Assembly: GCF_002117125.1 (NCBI RefSeq)
Contig: NZ_CP019344.1
Location: forward strand, 1,702,501-1,766,500
Length of the DNA stretch: 64,000 nt
Origin: Nonlabens spongiae
GTDB lineage: Bacteria > Bacteroidota > Bacteroidia > Flavobacteriales > Flavobacteriaceae
Reading direction: 5' to 3'
Shown in pieces: positions 10,533-19,665 of the stretch; the first letter of the stretch is position 1; every line of letters begins with the position of its first letter. The notes beneath the pieces were generated by a model that did no database searches, had not been told where the DNA came from, and saw only the letters and a program-made list of their open reading frames with translations. The position numbers and the translations under genes are program-made.

Positions 10533-11126
10533 CTACATCATTATAGGTAATTCTGCGCGATAATAACCCCAACCTATAAGCATGTGAATCGCTTTCTTCT
10601 CATCAGGGTTGTATAAAGAAATACTTAACTCATCAACAAAATCTTTTACTTTTCTAACGGGAATCTTTGCTGCGACTACATCAAAGTCTGATTCATAGGA
10701 ATAATTTCCCCAGCCATCATTTTCTTTATTGATACGGATTTCCCACTCATTTTCATAAGGAACGACAATCATGGTATATCTTCCTGCAGGCAACTTTTGC
10801 CCGTCTATCATTGCAGAGTCCATAAGCAACAACTCTGTACTCTCATTTGCTCCCAGCCTCCACGGCTCACCTATTTTTAAAACACCGTCTTCTCGGTTAT
10901 CACTATCGCGCAAAAGTTCTCTCCCGCTCAAACTAGGCCTACTATAAAGTACCCGAATCTTAGGCTCAAGACTTTTACGTTGCACAGCAGTTTTTGCAAA
11001 TTTTCTTTTGGCGGCATTAGCTGGGTAATAAGCCGCATCCATAGGGCTTTTGTCCAAAGGCGCAAATTCCTGTGCGCTCCCGATCAGACTCATTAAAAAA
11101 ATCCCTAATACTAATATGTTTTTCAT
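10533..11126 (-). CDS. DUF2911 domain-containing secreted protein
   Basis: The 197-residue protein has an N-terminal signal peptide (KNILVLGIFLMSLIGSAQ). The DUF2911 core is recognisable by RPSLSGRELL, GEPWRLGANESTEL, LPAGRYTMIVVP and the later NDGWGNYSYESDFDVV. This Bacteroidota family is periplasmic or surface-located and of unknown function. The gene stands alone between TruA and the ABC exporter, all on the minus strand. Confidence 0.88.
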   Translation of the reverse strand: MKNILVLGIFLMSLIGSAQEFAPLDKSPMDAAYYPANAAKRKFAKTAVQRKSLEPKIRVLYSRPSLSGRELLRDSDNREDGVLKIGEPWRLGANESTELLLMDSAMIDGQKLPAGRYTMIVVPYENEWEIRINKENDGWGNYSYESDFDVVAAKIPVRKVKDFVDELSISLYNPDEKKAIHMLIGWGYYRAELPIMM

Positions 11127-11205
11127 CTCGTGAATTTTTATTTGTGGTTAAATATAGTCAGCAATTGAACAACTATTATATGAACTAAGGATTTTGAATT
11201 GTTTC

Positions 11206-11219
11206 GCTTTCGCGAAAGC
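11206..11219. repeat. palindrome copy 4 (intergenic)
   Basis: The repeat lies between the truA stop (11230) and the DUF2911 start (11126), close to the 3' end of truA, flanked by C and G so that 16 bases are symmetric. Confidence 0.9.
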
Positions 11220-11229
11220 GTAGAAAATT

Positions 11230-12036
11230 TTACAGAAACTCAGATTTGTAAAGCATCAATCCGCTGGCGGGTGCGATATGTGCCAGATGGATGCGGTTAC
11301 TACCATCGAGCGTGTGCTCAAGTTCCTTCAGTGAGACTTTTCCTAAGCCTATGTCAAATAGCATCCCCATCATAAGTCTCACTTGGTGCCTCTTAAACCC
11401 AGACGCTTTTACACGATATAAAAAGCTGGTTTCTGGAAAAAAATTTGCGGTGAAAAGATCGTTCACCACAATTTCCGACTTCTCGATATGAACCGTGGTC
11501 TCTGTCGTCGAGCTGGGTTTATATACATAGGACCAGAAATCATGATTACCTTCAAACTTTTTTGCAGCTGTTTTCATGAGTTCAATATCAAGAACCTCCT
11601 TTATATAGACCATCATGGAAGCACAGAAGGGATGAAATTTTTTACCATGTGAAAAGAGGTAAATGTATTCCTTGTGTTTACTAGCTTGAATAATGTTGAA
11701 ATCTGCATCTGTTTCCACAATTTCCAAAGCTCTGATATCGCTGGGTAGATTTAAATTGAAATTTTCAAGAAACAACTCGGTATCCAGAGGTTCCTCCTGC
11801 TCAAGGAACAATTCTATCCAGGTCTCGTTTACAGAAACCTTAGCATCTGTACGACCCGCGGCAAGAACTTTAAAGTTTGAATGGTCAAATACAAAGCGTA
11901 ACGTGCGCAGCACCATGCGCTCTACAGTAGGAATCCCACCAGGCTGCTTTTGCCAGCCATGAAAGCGGAAACCCAAATACTGCAATTTGATTAAAAAATA
12001 TTGACGCTTTTTTTCGTCAAATGGATTGCGCTTCAT
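11230..12036 (-). CDS. truA: TruA-like tRNA pseudouridine synthase
   Basis: The 268-residue protein fits the TruA family (E. coli 270), which makes pseudouridine at positions 38-40 of tRNA. Seen: YLGFRFHGWQKQP (family consensus Y-x-G-x-x-Y/F-x-G-x-Q) and the catalytic aspartate loop as AGRTDAKVS. In most TruA proteins that loop reads RTD-x-GVHA, so the Gly-Val-His-Ala part is altered here while the Asp is kept. That may mean a divergent paralogue with a different target. The C-terminal FKRHQVRLMMG resembles the usual F-x-x-x-M-V/I-R-x-x-V/M block. Confidence 0.82.
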   Translation of the reverse strand: MKRNPFDEKKRQYFLIKLQYLGFRFHGWQKQPGGIPTVERMVLRTLRFVFDHSNFKVLAAGRTDAKVSVNETWIELFLEQEEPLDTELFLENFNLNLPSDIRALEIVETDADFNIIQASKHKEYIYLFSHGKKFHPFCASMMVYIKEVLDIELMKTAAKKFEGNHDFWSYVYKPSSTTETTVHIEKSEIVVNDLFTANFFPETSFLYRVKASGFKRHQVRLMMGMLFDIGLGKVSLKELEHTLDGSNRIHLAHIAPASGLMLYKSEFL

Positions 12037-12079
12037 GAGTACGTATTAAAACTTTTCATTTGGGAATTTGGCAAGATAC

Positions 12080-12087
12080 TATTCCTG
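12080..12087. repeat. target-site duplication, left copy (TATTCCTG)
   Basis: Eight bases directly before the left inverted repeat of the IS982-family element; the same eight bases follow its right end at 13105-13112. Confidence 0.85.
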
Positions 12088-13104
12088 ACCCGTTGTGCTA
12101 GTTAAAATTAAAAAACAGATTAAAAAAAGACCGTGCATTTTGTTGATATTCAGTATATTAATGGTGCCTAATCTGTAATTCTGATACCATGCACGATCTA
12201 CCTGCAATGTACAAAAAACACCTTTCCTACCTCATTGATCTCTACCAAACCGTCACGGTGGACGGAAACTTCATCAAGCGACCGGTCAACACGAAAATGA
12301 ATGACCTGGAGGTCATGGCACTCGCCATTACCGGAGAGGCGGCCTCGATCCCCAGCGAGAACCTATTGTTTGCCGAGATAAAGAAGCACTTTCGCGAGGA
12401 CTTTCCCATGCTGGTCGACCGCACCAGGTTCAACCGGCGCAGGCGCTCGCTCGAGCCACGCTTCAAGGAGTCCGCGGGACTCTTGGGCGACCGTATGGAT
12501 GATGGCAGATCTGCCCTTCTGGTGGACTCGATGCCCTGTCCCATCGTGCACAACGCCAGGGAGCACCGCATGAAGATCTGTATGGAAGATCTGGGCACGG
12601 CTCCGAGAAAGGGCTACTCGGCGGTTGACCGCCTCTACTACATTGGATACAAGCTCCACCTGCTCATGAGTACGCAGGGCATCTTCCATGACATGGCAGT
12701 GACCCCAGCAAACGTACACGACATAAAGTTCCTGAAGGAAAGGCAGTACGACGGTAGCGAGGAGAGGCAGATCATCGGCGATCGAGGCTATATATCCAGG
12801 GAGCTCCAGGCAGATCTGTTCACAAGCTACGGTATAGAACTTCTCACCCCACCCAGGAAAAACCAGCTGGTCAAAAGCGCATTCTCGCCCGAGAGGAGAA
12901 AGAACCGTAAGTTTATAGAGACAAGGTTTTCACAGTTATGCTCCCAGTTCTCCATCAAGATCAACCTGGCAAAGAGCTTCAAGGGCTTCCTGACAAGGGT
13001 CTCAAGCAAACTGGCCGCAGTTGCCATGCTGCAGATGTTCAATAGGGAAAACAACAGACCAATAAATAGGATCAGGCATGCATGGAACTACTAGCACAAC
13101 GGGT
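12088..13104 (+). mobile_element. IS982-family insertion sequence, copy A (1017 bp)
   Basis: The element is bounded by inverted ends ACCCGTTGTGCTAG / CTAGCACAACGGGT and flanked by the 8-bp duplication TATTCCTG. It holds one transposase gene. An almost identical copy of exactly the same length lies at 41123-42139 in the opposite orientation. Its codons are clearly richer in G and C than the host genes around it, suggesting recent arrival. It landed between truA and the HD gene without breaking either. Confidence 0.95.
12189..13094 (+). CDS. IS982 family transposase, copy A
   Basis: The 301-residue transposase has the DDE pattern of the family: LLVDSMPCPIVH (first Asp), the YIGYKLHLL block, IIGDRGYISRE (second Asp) and LTPPRKNQ before the terminal Glu region. 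It differs from copy B at only two residues that I can see (Glu versus Lys in LLFAE/KIKKHF, and Leu versus Arg in VDRL/RYYIG). The start at ATG 12189 is preceded by the left end and about 100 bases of leader. Confidence 0.95.
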   Translation: MHDLPAMYKKHLSYLIDLYQTVTVDGNFIKRPVNTKMNDLEVMALAITGEAASIPSENLLFAEIKKHFREDFPMLVDRTRFNRRRRSLEPRFKESAGLLGDRMDDGRSALLVDSMPCPIVHNAREHRMKICMEDLGTAPRKGYSAVDRLYYIGYKLHLLMSTQGIFHDMAVTPANVHDIKFLKERQYDGSEERQIIGDRGYISRELQADLFTSYGIELLTPPRKNQLVKSAFSPERRKNRKFIETRFSQLCSQFSIKINLAKSFKGFLTRVSSKLAAVAMLQMFNRENNRPINRIRHAWNY

Positions 13105-13112
13105 TATTCCTG
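13105..13112. repeat. target-site duplication, right copy (TATTCCTG)
   Basis: Matches 12080-12087 exactly, directly after the right inverted repeat of IS copy A. Confidence 0.85.
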
Positions 13113-13144
13113 ATATCATTAAATGAAAACACTGTTTGATCAGA

Positions 13145-13783
13145 TTATTCAGCATTCCATTCTACATAAAACTGATCTAGAAATTGTAACATGAAATTAT
13201 GACGTTGTTGGGCCTTTAAACGACCAGGTGTTGTATTCATGAGATCCTTCAGCAATAATAGCTTTTCATAAAAATGATTGATTGTAGGAGCTACGCCATT
13301 TTTGTATTCTTCTTTAGTCATATATAATTGTGGCGGCACTTCTGGATCGTAAATTTTATTGTTTTTGAAACCACCATAATTGAAAGTGCGTGCAATTCCT
13401 ATCGCTCCCATGGCATCGAGTCGATCTGCATCTTGAACAATTTGTAACTCAAGTGTTTTCTCTCTGTCCTCATCATGACCTCCTTTAAATGAGATATGCT
13501 TCACAATATGGACAATACCTGACTTTTGAGCATCAGTGATCGTCAATGCTTCTAAATATTCTGAAGTTATTTTGGGACCTATAGTTTCATCTCCATTGTG
13601 AAACTTGCTATCAGCAATATCATGTAATAAAGCACCTAATTCAACAACTATTTTGTCTGCTTGTTTAAAATGGGCAGCAATGGATAGCGCATTTTTTCTA
13701 ACCCGGTCTATGTGGAACCAGTCGTGTCCACTTTCTGCATTTTTAAGGGTGGCCTTTACGAAATCTTCTGTTTGTTTGATCAT
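13145..13783 (-). CDS. HD-domain phosphohydrolase
   Basis: The 212-residue protein carries the HD metal-binding pattern: His in GHDWFHIDRV, the His-Asp pair in ELGALLHDIADSKF, and the distal Asp in QIVQDADRLDAMGAIGIARTF. The last block is characteristic of the YedJ-type subfamily of HD hydrolases. The substrate is not known. The gene ends 33 bases from the right duplication of IS copy A, so the IS sits immediately downstream of it. Confidence 0.88.
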   Translation of the reverse strand: MIKQTEDFVKATLKNAESGHDWFHIDRVRKNALSIAAHFKQADKIVVELGALLHDIADSKFHNGDETIGPKITSEYLEALTITDAQKSGIVHIVKHISFKGGHDEDREKTLELQIVQDADRLDAMGAIGIARTFNYGGFKNNKIYDPEVPPQLYMTKEEYKNGVAPTINHFYEKLLLLKDLMNTTPGRLKAQQRHNFMLQFLDQFYVEWNAE

Positions 13784-13809
13784 TTGCTACAATAGGTTTT
13801 AATAGTTAC

Positions 13810-13823
13810 GCTTTCGCGAAAGC
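13810..13823. repeat. palindrome copy 5 (intergenic)
   Basis: The repeat lies in the spacer between the HD gene start and the terminator of the DUF2807 gene. The right flank is T rather than G, so symmetry stops at 14 bases. Confidence 0.9.
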
Positions 13824-13830
13824 TTAAAAT

Positions 13831-13866
13831 AAAAAAATCCCTTCCATCTCATAGATAAAAGGGATT
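13831..13866 (-). terminator. terminator of the sigma-factor operon
   Basis: On the minus strand AATCCCTT ... AAGGGATT is followed by a run of seven T. It lies just past the stop of the last gene of the operon (13891). Confidence 0.75.
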
Positions 13867-13890
13867 GCTTATGTAAAGACTTTAGGCAGT

Positions 13891-14619
13891 CTACATCTTA
13901 GATATATCGCCACTGCCAATAACGGATTTCTTCATACTGCTGGTGGATCCTTTATAGCGTAGATCGCCTGAGCCGGCAATACTGGCCTTCATGTTGCCAC
14001 CATTGCAGTAGACTGAAACATCACCACTACCTGCGATGCTTGCCTCTACGTTATTTGCCTTCATGCCAAAGGCTTCAATATCACCACTGCCGGCCAGACT
14101 CGCATCAAGATTTTCAGTACGGCCTTTTAGTTTAATATCTCCACTGCCCGCGAGGGAAACGTTGAGCGTTTCAGATTCTGTATGCAAATTGATATCTCCG
14201 CTACCGGCAAGTGATAACTTGAATTTACTGTTGCGCAAAACCATATCGCTGTAAATGTCACCGCTTCCCGCAAGGCTCACACCACTTATTTTCTCTACTG
14301 GCACGGTGACCTTTATTCCTTTACGAGTGCTGATATTAATTCCCTTTTTTACACCTACTATGAGTTTGCCTCCTTTAGTTTCTATCTCAAGGTGCTCCAT
14401 GATGTTAGATTCTGCCTCTACCTTTATTGAACCTTCTGATCCATCTACCAGTTCAACATCAAGACTGTTATTAACCGAAACGAAATCATAATCGCTGGTT
14501 TCAAAGGTTTTTGTAATGACATCACCGTTTCCTTTAACGCGTTTACCGCTTCCCCACCATTGGGCGCTTGCGATATGACAACTTGATATTATTAAGATTA
14601 ATGTGAGTACTTTTTTCAT
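13891..14619 (-). CDS. DUF2807 (head-GIN) repeat protein, exported
   Basis: The 242-residue protein has a signal peptide (KKVLTLILIISSCHIASAQ), then a right-handed beta-repeat core. SGD motifs recur about every 20 residues: AGSGD six times and IGSGD once between about residue 115 and the C-terminus. This is the signature of the DUF2807 putative auto-transporter adhesin family. It is the last gene of a sigma / anti-sigma / surface-protein operon, 27 bases after the previous gene, and is likely under control of that sigma factor. Function unknown; a surface or periplasmic role is inferred. Confidence 0.88.
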   Translation of the reverse strand: MKKVLTLILIISSCHIASAQWWGSGKRVKGNGDVITKTFETSDYDFVSVNNSLDVELVDGSEGSIKVEAESNIMEHLEIETKGGKLIVGVKKGINISTRKGIKVTVPVEKISGVSLAGSGDIYSDMVLRNSKFKLSLAGSGDINLHTESETLNVSLAGSGDIKLKGRTENLDASLAGSGDIEAFGMKANNVEASIAGSGDVSVYCNGGNMKASIAGSGDLRYKGSTSSMKKSVIGSGDISKM

Positions 14620-14646
14620 GATTCTATAGTTTTAGGTTTATTAAAA

Positions 14647-15750
14647 TTAGTTTCTTTTTAGTGATACGCTTCCAAATTCGCTTTTGATCTTTATCATTCC
14701 AGAACTACTAGATCGTCCCACATAACCTGAAATGCTTTTTTCTGTATGATCTTTTGAGGAATTTGTTATTTCTGCATCGCCAGAAGTATTGATCCCTGCA
14801 AACTCGGTATCTATATCAAACCTAAAGCTTGCATCTCGATGGTAAATCAAGTCTATTCCAGTATAGTCTGACCGTACGTTAACGGACTTGATATTTTTAC
14901 CCAATTCCCTAACTTTTAATGTTCCGAAATCCGCTGTTATATCCAGTTTTTCCAGTACCACACCCAGTCTGCTGGTCGTATAATCTGCGCGCCCTACCAC
15001 ACTGATACTTTCTTCAGTTTCTACAGTTCCAAAGTCTGCCTTGTAGTTAAGCCTCTCAGTTTTGTGAAGTCGAGCTTTTGTGTAGTCACCTTTAAACTCC
15101 AGCTGCTCACAATCATAGAGATCAAAGTCACTAAAATCTGCTCTGATAATTCCAGACTTCATATAATCAATGTGTGAGTTACGCGTGTAGTCAAAACTCA
15201 GTTCATTCTCTCGAGCCATAAGTTGGCCAATATCCAGTCTACCGTAATCGCAGCTTATATCTGCACGTCCTTCTAATTTATCGATGATAACAGCGCCATA
15301 ATCATTGCTTAAGTCTAGAGAAGCGGTAATCGGCATTTTAACCACATAATCGATCTTCACTTTCCCATTATAGCCGCGGTTGTTATTGCTTTTGAACAAA
15401 TCCCAGAAACTGAAATCATCGTCACCACTGTTTTCACCATTAAAGGTTCTGGCCTCTACCATTTCACTTGAGCTAGTAAAACGTACATCGATGTCCTTGA
15501 GCTGTTTTTCTACTCGAGATTCATCATCACCATTAACCTCAACCACGATTTCAAAAGTTACCTGTGGTTGATCCCAGGTGGTGATAGTAACATTACCAAA
15601 GCTGTTACTGATCTTCACCATTCCATCTGCATTGAGGGAATATTGCTTGGATAGTTTTTTGCTTTTGGTATACTTGCCTCTGCCGTTTCCCGCTAAGTTC
15701 AAAGCAGGCACCAAAAGTAAAAGTGCCAGTATCTTATATAAATTCTTCAT
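14647..15750 (-). CDS. exported beta-repeat protein (putative adhesin, DUF4097-like)
   Basis: The 367-residue protein starts with a hydrophobic leader (NLYKILALLLLVPALNLAGN) and continues as repeated short beta strands such as ITADFGTLKVREL, VRSDYTGIDLIY and IKSEFGSVSLKRN. This pattern is shared with DUF4097/DUF2807 putative adhesins. Its start overlaps the end of the anti-sigma gene by 17 bases, so translation is probably coupled. A surface or periplasmic location is inferred from the leader only. Confidence 0.78.
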   Translation of the reverse strand: MKNLYKILALLLLVPALNLAGNGRGKYTKSKKLSKQYSLNADGMVKISNSFGNVTITTWDQPQVTFEIVVEVNGDDESRVEKQLKDIDVRFTSSSEMVEARTFNGENSGDDDFSFWDLFKSNNNRGYNGKVKIDYVVKMPITASLDLSNDYGAVIIDKLEGRADISCDYGRLDIGQLMARENELSFDYTRNSHIDYMKSGIIRADFSDFDLYDCEQLEFKGDYTKARLHKTERLNYKADFGTVETEESISVVGRADYTTSRLGVVLEKLDITADFGTLKVRELGKNIKSVNVRSDYTGIDLIYHRDASFRFDIDTEFAGINTSGDAEITNSSKDHTEKSISGYVGRSSSSGMIKIKSEFGSVSLKRN

Positions 15751-16318
15751 TTCTATTTTCTTTTAGCATTTTGAGTTGTTCAATCTGTTGTTGCGCTTTT
15801 TGGAGCACATCGATCCTACTTTGAAAGTTAGCAATCATCGCTGCGATAACAGTTTTGTTGTCACTATTAGCCTTGAAATCCTTTTGGATCTTCTGGTAAT
15901 CATCCTCTAGTTTTTTGAGAATCTGCTTAGTATCTGCAATGATCAGCTCGGTTTCAGGAGACTGTTGCTTGTTAAGTTGCTCCAGCTCATAGGTTATGGT
16001 GCTGGTAAAAAAATCTTGGGTCTGCGCCATTTCTGGTGAAACATCTTCAAGACCTTGATCAAAATCTTTTAGGTTTTGAGCATAATTAAAGCCTCCCAGT
16101 CCAACAAGTATCGCCAGCCCAGCAACCAGTCCCCATTTGAACAAGCTTGTCATGGAAATTACCTTCCCTTCTTCTGGTTTGTCAGCTATTATTTTTGAAT
16201 CTGTATTCTGCTCTTCACAGGCGGCCTCCAGTTTTTCCAAAAAACGGTTTCTGTGCCCGCTAGGCATTTGTTCTGTATCAAAATCTTGTTCTGCAAACCA
16301 CTTCTCTAATTCTTTCAT
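15734..16318 (-). CDS. probable anti-sigma factor (membrane)
   Basis: The 194-residue protein has a cytoplasmic N-terminal part of about 60 residues, one TM helix (FKWGLVAGLAILVGLGGF, residues about 60-78), and a periplasmic coiled-coil-like tail rich in Gln, Lys and Glu. It begins inside the stop of the ECF sigma gene (4-base overlap), the usual arrangement of sigma and anti-sigma partners. No recognised zinc anti-sigma motif is visible, so the role is inferred from context and topology. Confidence 0.72.
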   Translation of the reverse strand: MKELEKWFAEQDFDTEQMPSGHRNRFLEKLEAACEEQNTDSKIIADKPEEGKVISMTSLFKWGLVAGLAILVGLGGFNYAQNLKDFDQGLEDVSPEMAQTQDFFTSTITYELEQLNKQQSPETELIIADTKQILKKLEDDYQKIQKDFKANSDNKTVIAAMIANFQSRIDVLQKAQQQIEQLKMLKENRNEEFI

Positions 16319-16902
16319 ATCGCTTGCAATTTTTGTCTTAAACTATCTTTTGCTCTTGAGATCGTCGTGCGGCAGGCACCATTTGAAATACCTAAAATCT
16401 CGCTGATCTCTTCATTATCCATACCCTCAATCAAACTCAGGGTCAACACTTCTCTGTACCTATCGTTCATGGCTTTCATGATTTCAAGGACTTTTTTAGC
16501 AGTCATTCCAGCGCTCTCCATGTCGATTTGCTGGTCTGGAACAGCTTCCATCTCATAGGAAACGCTATCATAATCTACCTTTTGCATCTTCCTATGTTTC
16601 CTTAAGTGGTTCAAACTGTTGTTCACTACGATGCGTTTAAGCCAGGCGCCGAAGGTTGCCCTACGGTTCCACTGTGACATTTTCTGAAAGGCGGTAATCA
16701 TACTTTCCTGCATGATGTCTTCTGCCTCGCCCTCATCTTGTACGATGCGCAGCGCCACGTGATACATCCCCTTACAATATTGGTCATAAACCGCCATCTG
16801 GGATTTGCGATCTCCCTGCTCGCACAGATCATAAAGCTGTATTTCAGTTTCAGTAAGCGTCACTCGGTTAGTGTTACGACATAAAGATGCGTATATATCC
16901 AT
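16315..16902 (-). CDS. ECF-type RNA polymerase sigma factor
   Basis: The protein has region 2 (YDQYCKGMYHVALRIVQDEGEAEDIMQESMITAFQKM) and region 4 (MNDRYREVLTLSLIEGMDNEEISEILGISNGACRTTISRAKDSLRQKL) of extracytoplasmic-function sigma factors. An upstream ATG (16923) would add seven odd residues, and a GTG at 16863 (TLTETEIQLYDL follows) also resembles starts of relatives; I chose the ATG at 16902. It heads an operon with its probable anti-sigma factor and two beta-repeat exported proteins, which it may control. Confidence 0.9.
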   Translation of the reverse strand: MDIYASLCRNTNRVTLTETEIQLYDLCEQGDRKSQMAVYDQYCKGMYHVALRIVQDEGEAEDIMQESMITAFQKMSQWNRRATFGAWLKRIVVNNSLNHLRKHRKMQKVDYDSVSYEMEAVPDQQIDMESAGMTAKKVLEIMKAMNDRYREVLTLSLIEGMDNEEISEILGISNGACRTTISRAKDSLRQKLQAI

Positions 16903-17027
16903 GTTGTTACACCAGCATGGCAAGAAATTTGAAAATTTTCAGGTCGCGGTATGCGATTCCTGAAATGCAAGAGGATATTTTCCTTTTACAAAACGCTGAT
17001 TTTCAGAATGATGATTGATATAGTTAT

Positions 17028-17041
17028 GCTTTCGCGAAAGC
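17028..17041. repeat. palindrome copy 6 (upstream of lon)
   Basis: The repeat lies in the divergent spacer between the sigma operon and lon, 84 bases before the lon ATG. Confidence 0.9.
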
Positions 17042-17125
17042 GTGCAAACCACAATCCACCGCAACCTAATAAATACTAATTTAAAAAGCCACCGAGTGAC
17101 TGACACTCTGGCTAATCGAAATTAT

Positions 17126-19594
17126 ATGTTTGATTCAAAGAAATTAAAACTAGACAACTTGTCACTTCAAGAATTTGAGCAGGATGCTGAATTCATACCA
17201 TTATTGAGCAGCGAGGACGAGGAGGAGATGAATGCCGAGAGTGTTCCAGATTCTCTACCTATTTTACCGTTGCGTAACATGGTACTTTTCCCTGGTGTTG
17301 TGATTCCCATCACCGCTGGGCGCGATAAATCCATCAAATTACTGCGTGAGGCAAATTCTGCCAAAAACGTGATAGGTGTCGTTGCTCAAAAAGATGAAGA
17401 GGTTGAGGATCCTGACCACAAAGACCTGCACGATGTAGGTGTCGTGGCGCGTATTCTTAAAGTCTTCAAAATGCCTGATGGTAACACAACGGTGATTATT
17501 CAGGGTAAGAAGCGTTTTCAGCTAGGTGAGATCGTGAGTGAAGAGCCTTATCTACGAGCCAAAGCGATCGACATTCCAGAGCAACGTCCTGAAATGGATA
17601 ATGCCGAGTTCAACGCGATCATTGAAAAAATCAAGGACCTATCGCTTGAGATCATCAAGCACAGTCCCAATATCCCGACGGAGGCATCTTTTGCGATCAA
17701 GAATATTGAGTCCAACTCATTCCTAGTGAATTTTGTATCGTCAAACATGAATCTTCAGGTTGCCGACAAGCAAAAGTTATTGCAGATAAGCGACCTTAAG
17801 GAGCGAGCTTTGGAAACGTTGCGTTTCATGAACATCGAGTTGCAGAAACTTGAGCTCAAAAATGATATCCAGTCCCGTGTCCAAACTGATATCAATAAGC
17901 AGCAACGTGAGTATTTCTTGCACCAGCAAATGAAAACCATTCAAGAAGAACTGGGTGGTGGTGTGAGTTCGCACGAGGAGCTGGATGAAATGCGCCAGCG
18001 TGCCAAAAAGAAGAAATGGGACGACAAGGTCAAAGAGCATTTTGAGAAAGAGCTCTCAAAGATGCAACGCATGAATCCACAGGTCGCAGAGTATTCCATC
18101 CAGCGTAACTATCTGGATTTATTTCTGGACCTTCCATGGAATGAGTTTTCAAAAGATAATTTTGACTTGAAACGCGCTATGCGCATTTTAGATCGGGACC
18201 ATTATGGTCTTGACGAAGTGAAAAAGAGAATTATCGAATACCTCGCTGTTCTGAAACTGCGTAATGATATGAAATCTCCTATTTTATGTCTTTATGGACC
18301 TCCTGGTGTGGGTAAAACCTCTCTTGGTAAATCTATTGCAGAAGCTTTGGGTCGTGAGTATGTGCGTATTTCGCTAGGTGGTTTACGTGACGAGGCAGAA
18401 ATCAGAGGGCATAGAAAAACCTATATAGGAGCAATGCCGGGTCGTATCATACAGAGTATTAAAAAAGCTAAAACATCGAATCCCGTTTTTGTATTGGATG
18501 AGATTGATAAATTAAGCAGCTCTCATAATGGTGATCCCAGCAGCGCAATGCTGGAAGTACTGGATCCAGAGCAAAATAATGCTTTTTACGACAACTTCCT
18601 TGAAATGGGGTTTGATTTGAGTAAAGTGATGTTTGTGGCAACTTGTAATAGTTTGCAGACCATTCAACCTGCTTTACGTGATCGTATGGAGATCATCAAT
18701 GTTACCGGTTACACGATTGAGGAGAAAGTCGAGATCGGTAAACGCCACCTACTTCCAAAACAATTGAAAGAGCACGGTCTTGATAAGTCGCACCTGAAAT
18801 TAGGCAAGCCTCAAATTGAAAAAATTGTCGAAGGCTATACTCGAGAGAGTGGTGTGCGAGCGCTGGACAAGCAAATTGCCAAAATGGTACGTTACGCTGC
18901 AAAAAGCATCGCCATGGAGGAAGAATATGATCTTAAAGTAAATAGCGATACGATCGTAGAAGTTCTGGGAGCTCCCAAACTTGAGCGCGACAAGTATGAA
19001 AATAACGATGTTGCCGGAGTGGTGACCGGCCTTGCCTGGACTAAAGTAGGTGGTGATATCTTATTTATAGAATCCACGCTCAGTAAAGGCAAAGGCAATC
19101 TCACTATTACCGGTAACCTAGGAAAGGTGATGAAGGAAAGTGCCACGATCGCGATGGAATACATCAAGTCTAATGCTGATGTGCTGGGCATCAATCCAGA
19201 TATTTTTGCAAAATATAATGTGCACATCCACGTCCCAGAGGGAGCAACTCCTAAAGATGGACCTAGTGCTGGTGTCACGATGCTGACTTCGCTTGTGAGT
19301 TTATTTACTCAGCGGAAAGTAAAAAAGAGCATCGCCATGACGGGAGAAATCACATTGCGTGGTAAAGTTTTACCGGTTGGTGGGATTAAGGAAAAAATAC
19401 TTGCAGCTAAGCGCGCCAAGATTAAGGAAATTCTACTTTGTGATCAAAACAAGCGCGACATCGATGAGATTAAGCAGGAATACCTAAAAGGATTGACTTT
19501 CCATTACGTAAGCGATATGAGCAATGTTTTAGAATTAGCTTTGACTAAGCAAAAGGTGAAGAATGCCAAGAATCTTGATGGTGGGGATTATTAG
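17126..19594 (+). CDS. lon: ATP-dependent protease Lon
   Basis: The protein is about 822 residues from the ATG at 17126. The upstream frame from 17042 begins with GTG and a non-conserved tail, whereas [21 protein letters not shown] resembles known flavobacterial Lon starts. Seen in order: the N-terminal substrate domain, a coiled middle, AAA+ module with Walker [10 protein letters not shown], Walker [11 protein letters not shown], and the protease domain with catalytic Ser in DGPSAGVTM and Lys in [13 protein letters not shown]. Lon degrades misfolded and regulatory proteins in the cytoplasm. The gene is divergent from the ECF sigma operon. Confidence 0.96.
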   Translation: MFDSKKLKLDNLSLQEFEQDAEFIPLLSSEDEEEMNAESVPDSLPILPLRNMVLFPGVVIPITAGRDKSIKLLREANSAKNVIGVVAQKDEEVEDPDHKDLHDVGVVARILKVFKMPDGNTTVIIQGKKRFQLGEIVSEEPYLRAKAIDIPEQRPEMDNAEFNAIIEKIKDLSLEIIKHSPNIPTEASFAIKNIESNSFLVNFVSSNMNLQVADKQKLLQISDLKERALETLRFMNIELQKLELKNDIQSRVQTDINKQQREYFLHQQMKTIQEELGGGVSSHEELDEMRQRAKKKKWDDKVKEHFEKELSKMQRMNPQVAEYSIQRNYLDLFLDLPWNEFSKDNFDLKRAMRILDRDHYGLDEVKKRIIEYLAVLKLRNDMKSPILCLYGPPGVGKTSLGKSIAEALGREYVRISLGGLRDEAEIRGHRKTYIGAMPGRIIQSIKKAKTSNPVFVLDEIDKLSSSHNGDPSSAMLEVLDPEQNNAFYDNFLEMGFDLSKVMFVATCNSLQTIQPALRDRMEIINVTGYTIEEKVEIGKRHLLPKQLKEHGLDKSHLKLGKPQIEKIVEGYTRESGVRALDKQIAKMVRYAAKSIAMEEEYDLKVNSDTIVEVLGAPKLERDKYENNDVAGVVTGLAWTKVGGDILFIESTLSKGKGNLTITGNLGKVMKESATIAMEYIKSNADVLGINPDIFAKYNVHIHVPEGATPKDGPSAGVTMLTSLVSLFTQRKVKKSIAMTGEITLRGKVLPVGGIKEKILAAKRAKIKEILLCDQNKRDIDEIKQEYLKGLTFHYVSDMSNVLELALTKQKVKNAKNLDGGDY

Positions 19595-19665
19595 GTGCTA
19601 TTAGCTTTTAGCTATGAGCCAATAGCCTGTGCTGAGGAATTTTCAGATAATTCATAAATTGTAAT

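Noticed and set aside
12242..12719. Two 118-residue frames on the strand opposite the IS982 transposase (also at 41508-41985)
   Set aside because: Shadow frames caused by the high G+C third positions of the transposase gene.
17042..17125. Upstream extension of Lon
   Set aside because: It would need a GTG start beside the palindrome; the ATG at 17126 begins the conserved part.
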